A DNA stretch of 64,000 nucleotides from Quillaja saponaria (lineage: Eukaryota; Streptophyta; Magnoliopsida; Fabales; Quillajaceae), in NCBI GenBank assembly GCA_029379385.1, contig CM055608.1, forward strand, positions 28,394,350 through 28,458,349, in the 5' to 3' direction. Of this stretch, positions 23,227-36,400 are shown one piece after another. The stretch's first letter is position 1. Each line of letters starts with the position of its first letter. The notes beneath the pieces were generated by a model that saw nothing but the letters and a program-made list of their open reading frames with translations, was not told the DNA's origin and searched no databases. Made by a program: the position numbers and the translations under genes.

Positions 23227-24551
23227 GATTCGAATCATGATTAACAACAAATTATAAAATTTCATTGTGAGCTAAGCTAACAACATGTCATAAACTAACA
23301 AAAAACAATCGACATAAATCACATATACTAGACAACAGGTTCAACCCAATTCAACAACCAACATTCCACACATCTCAATCCGAGAAAAACAAATATTAGA
23401 AGAAATAAAATCAACACGTCAATTAAATGTGATATAATAGCTAGAGATTAAGCTAAAGATTTTAAATTTGATTCTTAATTCTTAACTTGATCAATAAGTA
23501 ATATAGATTAACAAATACCATTCTAATGAGTTAGTTTAATAGCCAAAATGTGTGTTTATTTCATAATTTTATGTGTTTGAATATCTTTCGAGAAGATTGT
23601 GTAGAATAAAATCTTTATAAATTTTCTAATCATGCTTCTCACCGAACAATTGAGTTGACTTAGTCGAAAAATTAAGAAAGACTTTATTTTGATGTTCCAA
23701 AGAAAAAAAGACTTTAGACATCAAACTATATACTATAATAAATAAATAAAAATTTTAATACAAGAGAATGATCCTTTAAATTGTTTGTCATGCACTCATA
23801 CTCATAGTACTACACTATCTGTCAATATGACAAATGGGCATATGCATATATATATATATACAAATCTTGAACCTTCCTTCCTTCCTATATATGTTGCATT
23901 GTGCAACAGCCATTTGGAATTTTCTTCAACCCTTTATTATTCTTAACGAAGACACACAGCTGTACTAATAATTTCAAAGCCTCCTAATTATATCTAAGTC
24001 ATTTATGCACACACATTTTTGTTGAGAGTACATTACTAGATAAGAATTTTAAACTTTGACAGCAATAGTTTCTTAAATTAATTAAATTTTCAATTAAGTA
24101 TTAATTAATAAAATAATGTTGCTTTGAGTCGGCGCATGAAAATATATATTTTTCTTTTAAAAAGCAGTTACATGTATGTGTTGTCATTTATGTACATATT
24201 CAAATAATTTGATTGAGTGAAAGCTTAAGCTTTTTAACCTGTGAAAACTTATGAGTTTAATTAAAATTAAATTAAGTCATAAATATGATATTAAGATTTC
24301 ATTTAATATCATTAGAAACAAATAGATGTGGGATTTTTATAATAAAAAAAAATGGAAAATTTCACAATTATTTTGAAAATAAATGGATCAAAAGCTTGCT
24401 CTATCATTTCATAATGAAAATTCATACACTAGATCAAATACAAATGTGCATACATAAAACTACACCTACACTAATTCTCTCTCAAAATTTTAGATTCAAG
24501 GGCGAGAGATTTTTTTTTTTTTTAATTGGATTTTCCCAAGGCACTAATAGA
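23227..24551. other. Gene-free stretch before the small unknown gene
   Basis: AT-rich intergenic sequence including an AT patch (about 23848-23862). Its right end is the 3' flank of the minus-strand gene that stops at 24552. No supported gene seen. Confidence 0.45.
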
Positions 24552-25070
24552 TCATAATTGTAAGAAGCGACCTAGCTGGGTCGGGTTGAAAATGCCAGGT
24601 AGATGGGCCCCATTAGTTTTCAACAAGCTTGCCACTTCAGCGTACTTCTGGTTCTTCTCATTCTCCTCCAGCTCCGGCTCCGGCTCCACTACCTTCCGCT
24701 TCGGCTCGGCTTTCCATTTCTCACTTTGCTTTCCGTTTCTCCTCCAATCCTTGGTAGACACGTTTCTAGCAGGCTCCCCTCGATCCGGGTCCCATGTTTG
24801 CCCGAGGAGGTTTCCCTTCGTGAGAAACTCGTGGGCTAAATAACCAGCTAGTAGCTGATTGGATGAAGCCGACTCGATTCTCTTACTGCTACTCGGCTCT
24901 GAGCCGAGTTTAGGAGTACCCGGCTTGATGACTTTTGCAGTAGATGGTGTTGACGGTTTGGCTCCGTCAAACCCGTTTTCTCTCTCTTTGCGCTTATTTG
25001 TTGGGTTACTACTCGGCGTGGTAGCCGTCAAAACTCGCCGAGGTGGGAGACGCATAGTTTTTGTATTCAT
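24552..25070 (-). CDS. Intronless 172-residue plant protein of unknown function
   Basis: An uninterrupted ORF with ATG at 25068-25070. I chose this Met (MNTKTMRLPPRRVLTATTP) rather than the upstream in-frame one at 25112 because the extra residues are not basic and look like translated 5' leader. The protein has a basic, Ser/Thr/Pro-rich N-terminal part (KPSTPSTAKVIKPGTPKLG), a conserved-looking middle (SSNQLLAGYLAHEFLTKGNL then GQTWDPDR), an acidic/basic low-complexity part (EPEPELEENEKNQKYAEV) and a compact C-terminus (LLKTNGAHLPGIFNPTQLGR). High GC compared with the flanks, a TATA box and a CT-rich leader support a real gene. It has no signal peptide or membrane segment, and the basic N-terminus would fit a nuclear protein. 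I recall similar uncharacterised proteins in other dicots but cannot name a function. Confidence 0.75.
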   Translation of the reverse strand: MNTKTMRLPPRRVLTATTPSSNPTNKRKERENGFDGAKPSTPSTAKVIKPGTPKLGSEPSSSKRIESASSNQLLAGYLAHEFLTKGNLLGQTWDPDRGEPARNVSTKDWRRNGKQSEKWKAEPKRKVVEPEPELEENEKNQKYAEVASLLKTNGAHLPGIFNPTQLGRFLQL

Positions 25071-25369
25071 GGCTACAGTGCAACATGCCACGTAGGCACC
25101 AAACCACCACAAAGGAAAAAAAATTTCAGATTGGGCCCAATAATTAAAAAAATAAGCAAAAAAAAATTAAATATTCTCAGGGGATGGGCTTTTGGTAATA
25201 ATGCTGAAACACAAGGGCAAAATGGTAGATTAAGAAGATAGGAAATGATGCAAATAGTGACGAGAACGGATGACAATCGAAGTGATCAGATGCGTGGTGG
25301 CCGGAATCTGGCTTTTGGGGAGTGTCGGTCGCCAGTTTATTTTCCGGCGAACTTTTGAGAAAATTTGGA

Positions 25370-25416
25370 GAGATTGAGAGAGAGAGAGAGAGATATATAG
25401 AGAGAGAGAGAGAGTG
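25370..25416 (-). repeat. GA/CT microsatellite in the leader of the unknown gene
   Basis: GA-rich on the plus strand, so CT-rich in the minus-strand transcript, about 300 bases upstream of the start codon at 25070. Such pyrimidine-rich leaders are common just downstream of plant transcription starts. Confidence 0.7.
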
Positions 25417-25466
25417 TGCCGCTTAGGGATAGAGGAGAGGAATGGGTGAACGGTTGGGGCCTCTAA

Positions 25467-25474
25467 TATTTATA
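25467..25474 (-). promoter_or_regulatory. TATA box of the unknown gene
   Basis: TATAAATA on the minus strand (within CCTATAAATATTAG), about 50 bases upstream of the CT-rich leader. This is the expected spacing for a plant core promoter driving the minus-strand gene that starts at 25070. Confidence 0.5.
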
Positions 25475-25479
25475 GGGCT

Positions 25480-28400
25480 TGTAGTAAGTTATCACCCTTG
25501 TATGTATTTGGATATTACATAAATACCAAGTATGATATGGAATGACAAATATACCCCTACTTACTAAACTAGAAATTTGTGGGTAATTTATTATTATCTT
25601 TTTGAAGAATGGCATGCCATACAAGTTAGGAAAAAAGAAAAAGGAAAGACATATTCCTATTTTGCTAAGCAAGACTTTATATGGTTTGTTATTGTTAATC
25701 CATAATCTGAGTTAATTCAATATACATAAAATTTAATTATAAAAGATTAACATTTCGGATTTGATATAAATACATGACGAATATGTATACATCTTATTTA
25801 TAAAATTTAAGAAAACAAGCTATACCCAAAAAGTTTGAGAAGATAATATTGAATTGATTTTTTGTAATATCTTTTTTCTGCATATGAAGAATTTCATCAA
25901 AGATTAATTTAGTTAAGGGGATTCATCAAAAAAATAAAATTTCTTCCTGCTTTGAAGGTTGACTGATACATGTTGGTGTTCTATCTCTTTGTTCTTTTAA
26001 TCGTTTTGAGATTTTTTTTTTTTTTTTTTAATAATGCCAATTGCCAACCCAAATGATGTTGTACAATTTTTAAGCCAATAGATTATTTTTATGTTATGAG
26101 ACTAGATATATACCTAATGTGATTGTAGGTATAGTAATATATATATATATATATATATAAATCAAAGAATCTTTGGGTAGATCTTCTCAAGAAATCAATA
26201 TATATGGAAGGTGTTAATAAATCATAATCCTTAGAGAAAGATTGAACTAATGGGTAAATCTCTTCTAAGATGTATAAGAAATTGGTTAATTAAGTATTCA
26301 AATCCTGAATATTATAATTTAAATTACTTGAATGAATACCAATATTAAACTACAAATTAGCCATTCAGATTATTTTTTAAAATTTCAATCATTTAAATAA
26401 TTTAATTTTAATTTATTATTATTTTATTTAATTAATAATCAAATTTTATATTATAAAATATATTCTATTTCTAATTAAATCCTAACTCTAAACCTAATCA
26501 TAATCTTAACTCTAATCTTAATTCTAATTATGATTCTAATATTAAATTTATTAAAATTTATTTTAAAAAAGTTGTTGTTAACAAAAATTAAGAGACTTAA
26601 TCTATAATGTGTGATTGAAATGATAAAACACGCTTGATCTTAGCTATTGAGAAACCTCTGCAATGTCAAGAGTTCGAATTCACATACAAATATTTGTAGA
26701 AAGGGACAGCTACCCTGAACGAAATTAGACTCATACCCATAGGGTGTGGGGGTACTTGTAAAAAACTAAAAAAAATATTAATTAATAGAATTCTACTTGA
26801 TAAATTTTTCTAAAAAATTTTTAGAGGATCCAAACTTGATTAATTAATGAGTATTGTATGTTGAGAATAGCTCTTTATTTTCAATATCCCAAATTTATCC
26901 AGTCTCACATAAAGTTCAAATGAATAAAATGATTTCCACCCTTCCAAAAAAAAAAAAGTCACAATCTCTATGTTAAGATATTTATCAAGGGGCTCATAGT
27001 CAGTGTATTAAAGTCATAACCCAAGCACCATAAACAATTTTTTTTCTTTTCTTTTGATACATCAAACTATAAATAATGTTTTTAACTATTCATTTAATCC
27101 TATTTTCTTTTAGGCATTTGTTCTTTAATGTTTTACTTTTATTTTTATACAAGTGATATAGTTTGTTTTAGATGAAAATGGAAGGAGAACCTAGAACTTG
27201 GAAAAGAAAAAAAGAAAAAAAAAAAACTTTCACTTACTAAATTTTCATACTTATCTCTCTAATTAATAACTTATAAGTTGAACTAAATTAGTTGACAAAT
27301 GTTTCTTTAATATCTTCTTAAAAATCATAACTATATTATTAAAAGAATCTCTTATTTTTTATGAAATATCATAATATTTTTAAAATAAATATATTAGAAA
27401 AAGATGTGCTGAAAAAGTAATAGTTTTAGATTAATCAAATTTTATCATTGAGTTATTTTTTTTTTATCTTAATGTAGTTGGAGTTATAATATTTCTTAAT
27501 TGTGGGTCTCATAGTGCTTATGTCAAAAAAAAAGCTACCATTTTCATGGCTGATTGCTTCTTTCAATAATTCAAACTTATCGCACGAGGTTGATGATGAA
27601 GTAGTGGAGATACAATCCACTAGATCCATATTGAGCTCCATTAAAATATTTAATTGAAGGGAATAAATAAATCTTGTCTACATTCACTACTCCTAAGAGG
27701 GTTCTTTTAATTTCTGATGTAACAAGTTTTATTTTCATTTCATAAAAATAGCAAAGTATGTACACCAAGGAGCTCATTGTATATAAATGACAATAATAAA
27801 TTATATTTATATTTTTTGTCATTATAATTTAATCAAAATTTATTTTTATTTCGATACATTCAAATATTAAATACAAAACTTATTATTTTTTTGACAAAAT
27901 TTTGCTTATGTAGTTCCTATAGCTGTGAACTTTCATCATGAATATGAATGATGTGGCAGCCACTTGTCTAAATTTTCGGGGGAAAAAATATAATTCAATC
28001 TTAAAATATATAATGTTTTGATAAAGGAAAAAAAAAGGAAATAAAGAAGTACTGATAAAAAATTTCTTTAGCATATCAAAAAGGAAGAAAATAAAATCAA
28101 TTGCAATTTCTCAAATCAATACTATCGCTCAATTTTTTATATTTTTCAACATTTATAAAATTGAGCACATTGCACCTTATAAAATTGAGCTCAATTTCAA
28201 CACTTTCAATTTTGTTTTGATTCTTAGACTAACGTAAGCATTCTTCTTATTTTTATTTATCTGACTGTTGCAATTAATTATTTAAATTAGATAGTTTGGG
28301 ATAATTGCAAAATTGGTTCACCTATATGATGCAATGTGCAATTTACCCAAAAACTTATAGCCATAAGCGGCTCGACTATTGTTTACACAACTAACAAAGA

Positions 28401-28900
28401 AAGAAGAGGAGAGAGGAAAAAAAAAAGCATGTGGGGAGAGTTATAATTTTCTTCATATTTATTTTAGATTTATTTAGTTAAATTACTAAATCTTCAGTTA
28501 TTTTTTTACCAGTACTTTTTTTTTCAGTTTAATTATTTGTTTTTTTTTTTTTAGTTCAATTATTAAGAGTTATCTTCAAATTATTTAATTAATTTTTTTC
28601 TAGTTCAACCTTTCAATTATATGATATGCAATTTTTTTTTTCATGAGTTTCCCTAATAAATTTCATTTCGGGCTTTGATTTTTTTTTTTTTTAAATATAT
28701 ACATTCATTCACAAATTTTGAATTAATTAAATGATAAATATAACATTTCAAGCAAGCAGTGAATAACAATTTAATGTAAAACACTTCTTTACATTTCACA
28801 ATAATTAAATGGTTGAACAAAAAAAATAAAAATAAATGAACTAAAAAAATTAATAATTAAAGATTCAATAAGAGTAAATAATTAAACTAAAAAAATAAAT
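25480..28900. other. Gene-free AT-rich intergenic stretch
   Basis: No supported gene. It includes an AT microsatellite (26136-26159), several T runs, and a possible old SINE-like segment around 26640-26770: TTAGCTATTGAGAAACC resembles an A box and AGAGTTCGAATTC a B box, ending near an A-rich tail, though no target duplication was found. Numerous ORFs here are low-complexity. Confidence 0.45.
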
Positions 28901-28949
28901 TATAATTTTCTTGAATTTATATATAAAAAAAATCCTTTCTAGAGTGAGT

Positions 28950-31900
28950 TCACTCTAGACCCTAGACCCTTTCTCTCTCCTCTGCAAGCTCTTCTCTTTC
29001 CTCCTCCTTCACAAACGTAACTTTTACACCATTTGAGGGTTAATGTTATTAAAACATACCCTTCTAACTTTTTGTTTAAGATTGTACACCCTTCTGTGGT
29101 TTTTTCCTTTCTTCAATCCCTCTGTGTTTCTTTCAGGCAAAATACAAAAATCCCCATGTGTTGCCGGCAATTCTAACAGCTTTATGCATATCTCAGAATC
29201 TGATTGTATGCTCCGATCAAATCGGGTACGGGAATTTCTTTTGATTCATTCTCCGAGCTTCGATTTCCCGTTCCGGATCGAAAATCTCAGGTCAAAGTAT
29301 TTTTTGCAAAATTATTTAGGGTTAGGGCTTAAAGATTCCAACTTCTTTTCCATTTTCCCCTGTTATTTTGGAAGCATGTAAAGGAGTAAAGTGAAAATAA
29401 AAAAATAATTGATTTTGGATCATTTTGTTTTAAAAGTTATTGCATGAGTTCATTTGCCTTCTTCATCTGTTAATAGAATAATAAGTAAACACAGCACAAC
29501 AATGTATAAATCGATAAGGTTTACATGTTCATCTCTCTTCCGGGCATTGATCTTCTCTAGATTTTCCATTCATTGATCAGTGTTAGTGTAGGTATTTGCT
29601 TGCATATTCTTGTTGTTTATTTGTAAGCATCAGCAGCCGTTTTGTTGTGAATTCTAGAAAATGTTGTCTTTTCAAAATTCTGTCATGCCTAGTTTACTTT
29701 CACCTCATTGGCAGTAAATACTGTTCCTAGTTGTCTTCCTTTTTGGTCATCTAATATCCAGAGCTCTGGTTGTGAATTTGCTCTCGTTCAGATTCTTCTT
29801 GCCGGTCTCCTAAATATGGTGGTCAAGAAATCTAATTTGTTATTTTCTAGATTCAGGGAACGAGTAGTGATATTTGTAATGGTTCAACCTGTCACAGGGT
29901 ACAAAGGCTTGGCCCCCAAAAGCCCACCCCGAGCCTTTTTACTCTGTGATTTGTGCAGGAATGACAGCTTGGACCACCACAAATATCCTTACTCGTCCTC
30001 TGAACCACTCGAGAACATAACATAATTCAAATCCAGAACTTAGCTCCAATGCTAAACCTAAACCTACATCAAGAAGCCACTGTCCAAAAACTGAGCTTCC
30101 CAGAATGAAGATGAAAAACCTGCTGAGATATTTCCCTCAACAATTCCATGGAAGCCAAGACATGGTTGTAGAATTAAAGCTGTAGCAGGTGAAGATTTAT
30201 ATTTGAGTACATGACTCGCTTGAAAATACATTTGCATCAATTCGACAACAGAACTCTGAATTTTTGGAGAATAAGGGAAATATATTGAAGGTCAAAGTTC
30301 ACGAAAAGATTGTAGCTGAAAACAGCGGTGATGATGACAACAAAAATGATGACGAGGGGGAGGAGGAAGAGGAGAAAGATGTTAGAGGAAAAAAGGTGGT
30401 GGCTGAGGAAGAATGTCCTTATGTCCAAATTGGCCACTAGATGCTGACGTGGGGTGGGGAATCAGGGCTTCAGAGTATTTTTAGCAGCATCCTAACAAGA
30501 ACATTGTTGCAGAAGATGGTGTTGAGATTGACTGAGAAGGAAAGGTTGATGATAGCCACATGCAAGAGATCAATTGCTTGGAGTGGGAGAGTTTAGCTTT
30601 CCATCCAATCCCACTTATTGTTCTTGTGTCTGAAAGATACAAGAGGTATTTTCTTCTAGTCTTGTTGTAACTTCAGTATGAGAAATGCTACTTAATGATT
30701 GTAAAAAAGTTGATGATTTATGTTATGTATATTCTTAAGAGTGAAACATTTTTGGTAGAGAAGGATAGTATTATTCGATGAATGATGCAACATCAAAGAA
30801 AGGATAACCTGACACGTTAACTTAATTTTTACTTGCTTGGAAAGTGAAATCCATGTGAAAATTTTGGTTAGTTTGTTTGGTATGGGACTGATATTAGGGG
30901 CCAAAATTGAGAGCTTAGTATAGTTTTCTTCTGAAAATTATTCTCAGCTTTCTGTTACAGGAAATGGTTTTCTCATTTGAAATTTATTTTTATTGGCTAA
31001 ATTTGGCTTTTATTTATCAAAGCTATTAATGACTTACAACAAGGTTTTGTTATGCGCAAAATTAGGTCATTCTCAATCTTGTCGTTTGAAAGGTTTCCTA
31101 GTACATGCATGCAAGTCTATTGGCTACACGGTTTTCTGTTATTCCAAATCAAGTCAAAAAAGTTGAAAATATCATGATGAAAATTGGAGTTTATGACCAC
31201 CAAGAGCTTAGCTCAAGCGGTTGGTACCTGTTTCCTCACCCCTAGTATTGAGTTCGAGCACTTCTAAAGTACAAAAATAAAAAAAAATAAAAAAAATTGG
31301 AGTTTATGGGGTAGTTTACATATTATTAGTGTGATTTGCATTTCATTACGCTGTCCACAGGACAACTGATAACTGGAAGAATTTTATAGAGCTTGAGAAG
31401 CTGTCAAGTTATATAGGCGAAAGATCAACTGTCTCCTCAGGTATCCTCAACTTCTCATTCACCTAGAGAAAAAATCTCTTTACAATTTTAATAAGTACCA
31501 ATTTTTCGTTACGTAAAGTTTCTATGATGATTGCTGTTTACACTCAATGACACTGGCACTGGTTGCAAAAAAGGGAGAGTATTTTGAAGAAAAAGAAATG
31601 AACTTTTTATCCTTCTCTACAGTTTTATGTTATCTGATATTTATAATTTTTTCAAAAGAGACACCAACTTCACCAATCTTTTGTAGTTGTGTTAGATCTG
31701 TTGACTAGATTTCTCTGAAATGGTTAATTATATTAAAGATATAAATTTTGACATTGTATTTCTTGGTAACCTTGTGTATTTTATGATTGAAATGCGCTGG
31801 ACTTCCTGGTATTAGGCTGTGAAGATAGACATCAATATCAAGAGAGATTTGGAATATGCCCTTAAATTCAGAGAGTGCTGCCCTCAAATATTGTTTTTAT

Positions 31901-32167
31901 GGGGTGACAGCAACTTGTACAGGGAGAAAGGTGAGAATAATGATTTCCCATTTCTGGAACCAGAACTATAAGACAGTTTGGTTTAGTTGCTAACAAGACT
32001 TGGACATATCCAATAACCCGGGTTTCTTTCTCGCAATGATATATTTTTACCATGTTTCTGCTGAGCTCCGAACAGAAGATGAGTTGGTTCAGATGATTGC
32101 ATTTATCTACTACAATGTATAGAACCCTTCATGGATTGATGATAATGCTTTAACTTTTCTATTCTGA
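28950..32167 (+). pseudogene. RCB: Decayed RCB/MRL7-type thioredoxin-fold plastid protein gene
   Basis: Blocks that splice in order: 30431-30645 reads WPLDADVGWGIRASEYF, then DGVEID and [20 protein letters not shown] ending SERYKR; 31361-31440 reads TTDNWKNFIELEK; 31816-31930 reads [20 protein letters not shown] then [15 protein letters not shown]; about 32064-32167 reads RTEDELVQMIAFIYYN, then SWID. An acidic stretch at 30330-30390 (DDDNKNDDEGEEEEEKD) precedes it in another frame. This is the C-terminal thioredoxin-like region of RCB (also MRL7, SVR4, ECB1), a nuclear and plastid protein needed for plastid RNA polymerase assembly. It is broken by TAG replacing Glu after ASEYF, TGA replacing Trp after EID, TAG after YYNV, a frameshift after the acidic region, and a lost acceptor AG before the last block. 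The 5' part (28950-30240) is too decayed to align. A SINE interrupts the intron at 31196. Confidence 0.65.
31196..31292 (+). mobile_element. Short tRNA-derived SINE with perfect target duplication
   Basis: A 97-bp insertion with an A-box-like TTAGCTCAAGCGGTTGG and B-box-like TTGAGTTCGAGCAC, ending in an A-rich tail (ACAAAAATAAAAAAAAATAA). It is flanked by identical 16-bp direct repeats AAAATTGGAGTTTATG at 31180-31195 and 31293-31308. This combination of internal RNA polymerase III promoter boxes, A-rich 3' end and target-site duplication defines a SINE. It lies inside an intron of the RCB/MRL7-type pseudogene and shares sequence with the elements at 57541 and 61230. Confidence 0.85.
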
Positions 32168-33481
32168 TCCTCACTGTTCAGGGCTCAATCCAATCCATTA
32201 CCATTAGTAGTAGAGTTAGGTTCTGATCAATCAAGAATGTGTCCTTGCAACTGCATTACCTCTCAGCTTTTCACATTAAAATGTGAAACAAAACAAAAGA
32301 GAAGATAAAATGTCTTGGGGGTGCAGGCGAGAAGCTTGCAATATATTGAAGTATACTGGCAGGTTGAAGTAAAGAACATTTGGAAGTGCACTTTACGTGT
32401 AGCAGGCTGATTCCTACGATTGTTCAGAGGCGAAACCCAAGCAATGCCTGCATGTGGGAAGTTGATTTTCATCAGATGAAATTTTTTGATGAAAACACCT
32501 TAATGTAAGAGCTGGTTGAAAGCTAGTTTTGTGATGTCATAAATCTATTAAAGTGTTTCAAGAAATTATCAGTCCTTCTATCAAAAAACAGAAATTATCA
32601 GTCCTGTTGGACCTAGCTTCTAGTTTGGTTCAATGGTATTGATTGGCGCCTGATATTTGGCCATAGGTTCTGCTTCATTTTCAGTGAAAGTTTATGCAGT
32701 AAAGTGGAACTGAGACAAAATCAGGCGGGTGAGAAATTGCCAAACTCGCTTGTCCAAAGCTAACTAATAGACACTACCAAAACCTAATCATTTTTAAGTC
32801 ACATGAAGCATTTAAAACAAATATAAGATGAATAAATTATTATTACTTGGTGTATAAGAGGTTTGGTTCGTAAATTTACATATCTAACGAAAAAGAAACT
32901 TTTTATTTATATATATTTTCTTTATTATACTATATATTTTTTTTATAAACTGTGCAGTTAGTATAATGGATATCTAATTAAAAAAAATAAAATCTCAAAC
33001 CTGTTTTTTACTAGAGTTTACAGTAGGATTTATATAAATTGAGTATCAAAATAAACTCAAAAAATTGTAATCCACTCTAAAAATTACTATATATTTTGGG
33101 TTTCAAAACTTTTCATGAGAGTTAATGCTTATAATTTAGATATGTTATTAGAAAAATCTTTCACCAAAAAAGAAAAAGAAAAGAAAAAAGAGCTTCAAAT
33201 TTTTCTTTGCTAGAAAAAAGAACTTCAAATTTGACTTTGCCTGTATGAAAACTTGGCAAAAGAGGTGAATGAAAAATATTTTCGGGGTCAAAAACGAAAT
33301 ACGGAAAATGTAATATCTAGGTCAGCTGACCTTTCTAACTCCGGCAACGCGCGCTCTCCCTCTATTTTACTAGTGTTGTGTAGCAGAGGCACTGAATTTT
33401 CAGAAAAAAGATTGTCACTTTAGGGTTTCCTAGCAATATTATTTGAATCTCTGAGGTCCGGATCTTCAAATTTTTCCAAGA
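32168..33481. other. Intergenic region and promoter of the succinyl-CoA ligase gene
   Basis: The 3' flank of the RCB-type pseudogene followed by AT-rich sequence. A small direct repeat around GAAAAAAGAGCTTCAAATTT and GAAAAAAGAACTTCAAATTT (33184-33240) sits about 250 bases upstream of the next start codon. The last 200 bases (from about 33300) become GC-richer, as expected for the leader of the plus-strand gene starting at 33482. Confidence 0.5.
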
Positions 33482-36400
33482 ATGGTCAGAGGGTTGCTCA
33501 ATAAGCTCGTCTCTCGGTCCCTCTCCGTCGCCGGAAAATGGCAGCAGCAACAGCTCCGACGTCTTAACGTCCATGAGTACCAGGTCCCATTTCTTCTACT
33601 CCTTCACATACGTACACATACATATACACAATTACATCTTCATATCTGTGCTTGATTGCAATTTTATTGCCGTTTTGGTTGTAATATATGATTAAAGATC
33701 AGAGGCCGGCGGTTGTCTTTAGTAAAAAAACTAAGGGCTGGTATTCTCGGGATAAAACAGGGACAAATCTAGTTTATGAAAATACCTTTACTTAATTTCT
33801 AGACACCATGGGTAACCAAAATGATGGTTAATTGTGATATTTGAATGAAACACACTGCTTTATTTGCTCTGAAATCTGAATATATGGTACTATTTGTGAG
33901 TGGAATGTATAAATTTTAATAGGTTCTTTAGAATTTTTGTTGATCTAAAATTGTGATTTGCTTTTTTGTTTTTTCTTAAAATCAGGGAGCTGAATTGATG
34001 AGCAAATATGGGGTCAATGTTCCTAGAGGTGTTGCTGTTTCCTCCATTGGTGAAGTCAAAAAGGCCCTCCGGGATGTGTTTCCTAATGAAAATGAGGTAA
34101 TTGTAGGAGACTTAATTGGCAGATCAAGAGAGATATCCTCTGGGTCTGCGAAGATTGATACAATAGGAAGGAAGAAAAATCTAAATACGAAACATGTTAG
34201 ATGTTTTCTTGGGTTTAATTGATTAAAATTATCAGATTAACAATGTGCTTGCCTTTCTATCTCTGCAACTGAATTCTCTAAGTTATGACAAGGAAGCTAA
34301 CTTCAACTTTGGTTCAGTTGGTGGTCAAAAGCCAAATCTTGGCTGGTGGACGAGGTCTTGGAACATTTAAAAGCGGTCTTCAGGGTGGAGTTCACATTGT
34401 TAAGACTGATCAGGTTGAAGACATAGCAGGTAATGAATGCTGCTTTCATTAAAATAAGAATGATAATTTTCTTGGTTTGTAAAATTGATATGCCTTAGGC
34501 ATTTTCCCTAGGTGGTAAAAGTGTAAGTGAGGTTTGGGTGACTAGGTTCCAGTACTGTTTTTCTTTCTGAAGTTTATCTCTAGTCTGAAACTATGTTAGT
34601 AAAAACTTTTCTTGTACTACCTCTGACGAATTATCTTTGCTTCTGTGATAGTATATAACATAGTTCAAGTCATATTTTGTAAATTAGCAAACTTGATACA
34701 TATTGTTACTGTGTTGCATTGGAGTGGTTGGTTCTCTCAAGGGTATACTATTAGTAATGCTGAAAGTTAATTAGATATGCAATTTTATATTACCAAGGAA
34801 AGAAGATATACTAGAGGCTACAGAAAGGCTCTCCGCCTCTCCCTAAAAATGTTATTTTTCCTATTGGGTTTATCACTCTATATTTTCACCCAGTATATAA
34901 TAAGAGGCCAGCTGACTCATTTAATGTGTTTACCAAAATGGAATTTGGCCTATATGGATTGGTTTCAGCTTCCAGGAATTGTGAAGGACTCAAAAACCTG
35001 ATATTTCTCTAATGACCCTTAAGTTGTCTCAAATTGGGTACTAGAAAACCATCCCAGATGATAATATTTAATGTTTATACTTTATAATGCAGTTTTAAAA
35101 TATTATATGCCACTGTGATAGTACATTGGCAACTGATGAACTCTTACTTTTGTGGTTACCCCATGCATCTTAAATAAGTTTTACTTTTCTAGAATACAAA
35201 TTCTCCCCTGCAATTCATGGCTCAAATTTTTTTTTCTTCTGGTGTGTGTGTTTTATTATTCATGCAGGAAAAATGCTTGGGCAGATACTAGTTACCAAAC
35301 AGACTGGTCCCCAAGGCAAAGTTGTCAGCAAGGTATGGCATTATTCACTTTATGTATAAAATAAGCTGACTCTTACAGTGTGCAGATTTATAGTAGCAAT
35401 ATGCATCTACTTGGAGAAAGTAATTTTGGTAGGAAGTTCTTGTCAGTTGTCAGAGCTGAAAACACTGGAAAATGATCCACTGCTTGAATAATTACGGATG
35501 GGTTGCTGATACAATTAGTAACCTATCTTTAGGAATCTATGCTTTCTTCACTTTCACTGAATGATTTTATTCCTTTGTATTATGACCAGGATATTGTGGT
35601 TACTGTATTGTAATCTTCAGAGAAATAGTGATGCTTGATATTGATATTTGCCATATTCAGCCTCTCTCTGTCTGCCCACATCTTCTTTGCTCAGAACTCA
35701 TTGTTGCAATTTGAAATATTAGGTGATATTACTGTATATTGAGTTCATTGAAGTTCATTTGCTATTGCTTTATACAGGTTTACTTGTGTGAAAAGCTGTC
35801 GCTTGTGAATGAGATGTATTTTGCCATAACACTGGATCGTAAAACTGCTGGTCCAGTAAGTTTCCTATTTTAATTTGTTATCTGTGTATCTTCCGTGGAA
35901 AATAAGTTCCTCTTCTACATTTCCATTGGTGTATCTTTCATTTTTCTTAGCATAGATTCTGAAGTTGCTTGTTCTGTTTTTGTTTTTGGGCATTTAGCTT
36001 ATCATTGCTTGTAGAAAGGGAGGAACTAGCATTGAAGATCTAGCGGAGAAATATCCTGACATGATTATAAAGGTTGATTATCCTTGAATTTTCTTCTGTG
36101 ATGTTTTGACATTACCATGAAGTTGATATTCTTACTTTGCTTCCATAACCTGACTAAACACCTGACTAAATCATTCCTCTCAATAGGTACCTATTGTTGT
36201 CTTCAAAGGAATTACTGATGAAGATGCTGCAAAGGTTGTTGATGGTTTGGCTCCCAAGGGGGCTGATAAAAGTAACTCAATTGAACAAGTGAAGAATTTG
36301 TATAAGCTCTTTTGTGAAACTGACTGCACGCTGTTGGAAGTAAGCCCACATAGTCTTGCTAATATTTTGTTAGGGGATGTAACTTTCTTAAAGCAGAACT

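Noticed and set aside
24526..25095. Several plus-strand ORFs of 78-105 codons opposite the small unknown gene.
   Set aside because: They are antisense to the 172-codon gene and are favoured by its higher GC content; the minus strand has the TATA box and leader.
26640..26770. SINE-like segment with A and B box resemblance.
   Set aside because: No target duplication and only loose box matches; listed only as a remark within the intergenic entry.
29043..29381. 112-codon plus-strand ORF as a first exon of the RCB-type pseudogene.
   Set aside because: Hydrophobic N-terminal text could be a transit peptide but nothing in it aligns with RCB/MRL7, so no exon is assigned.
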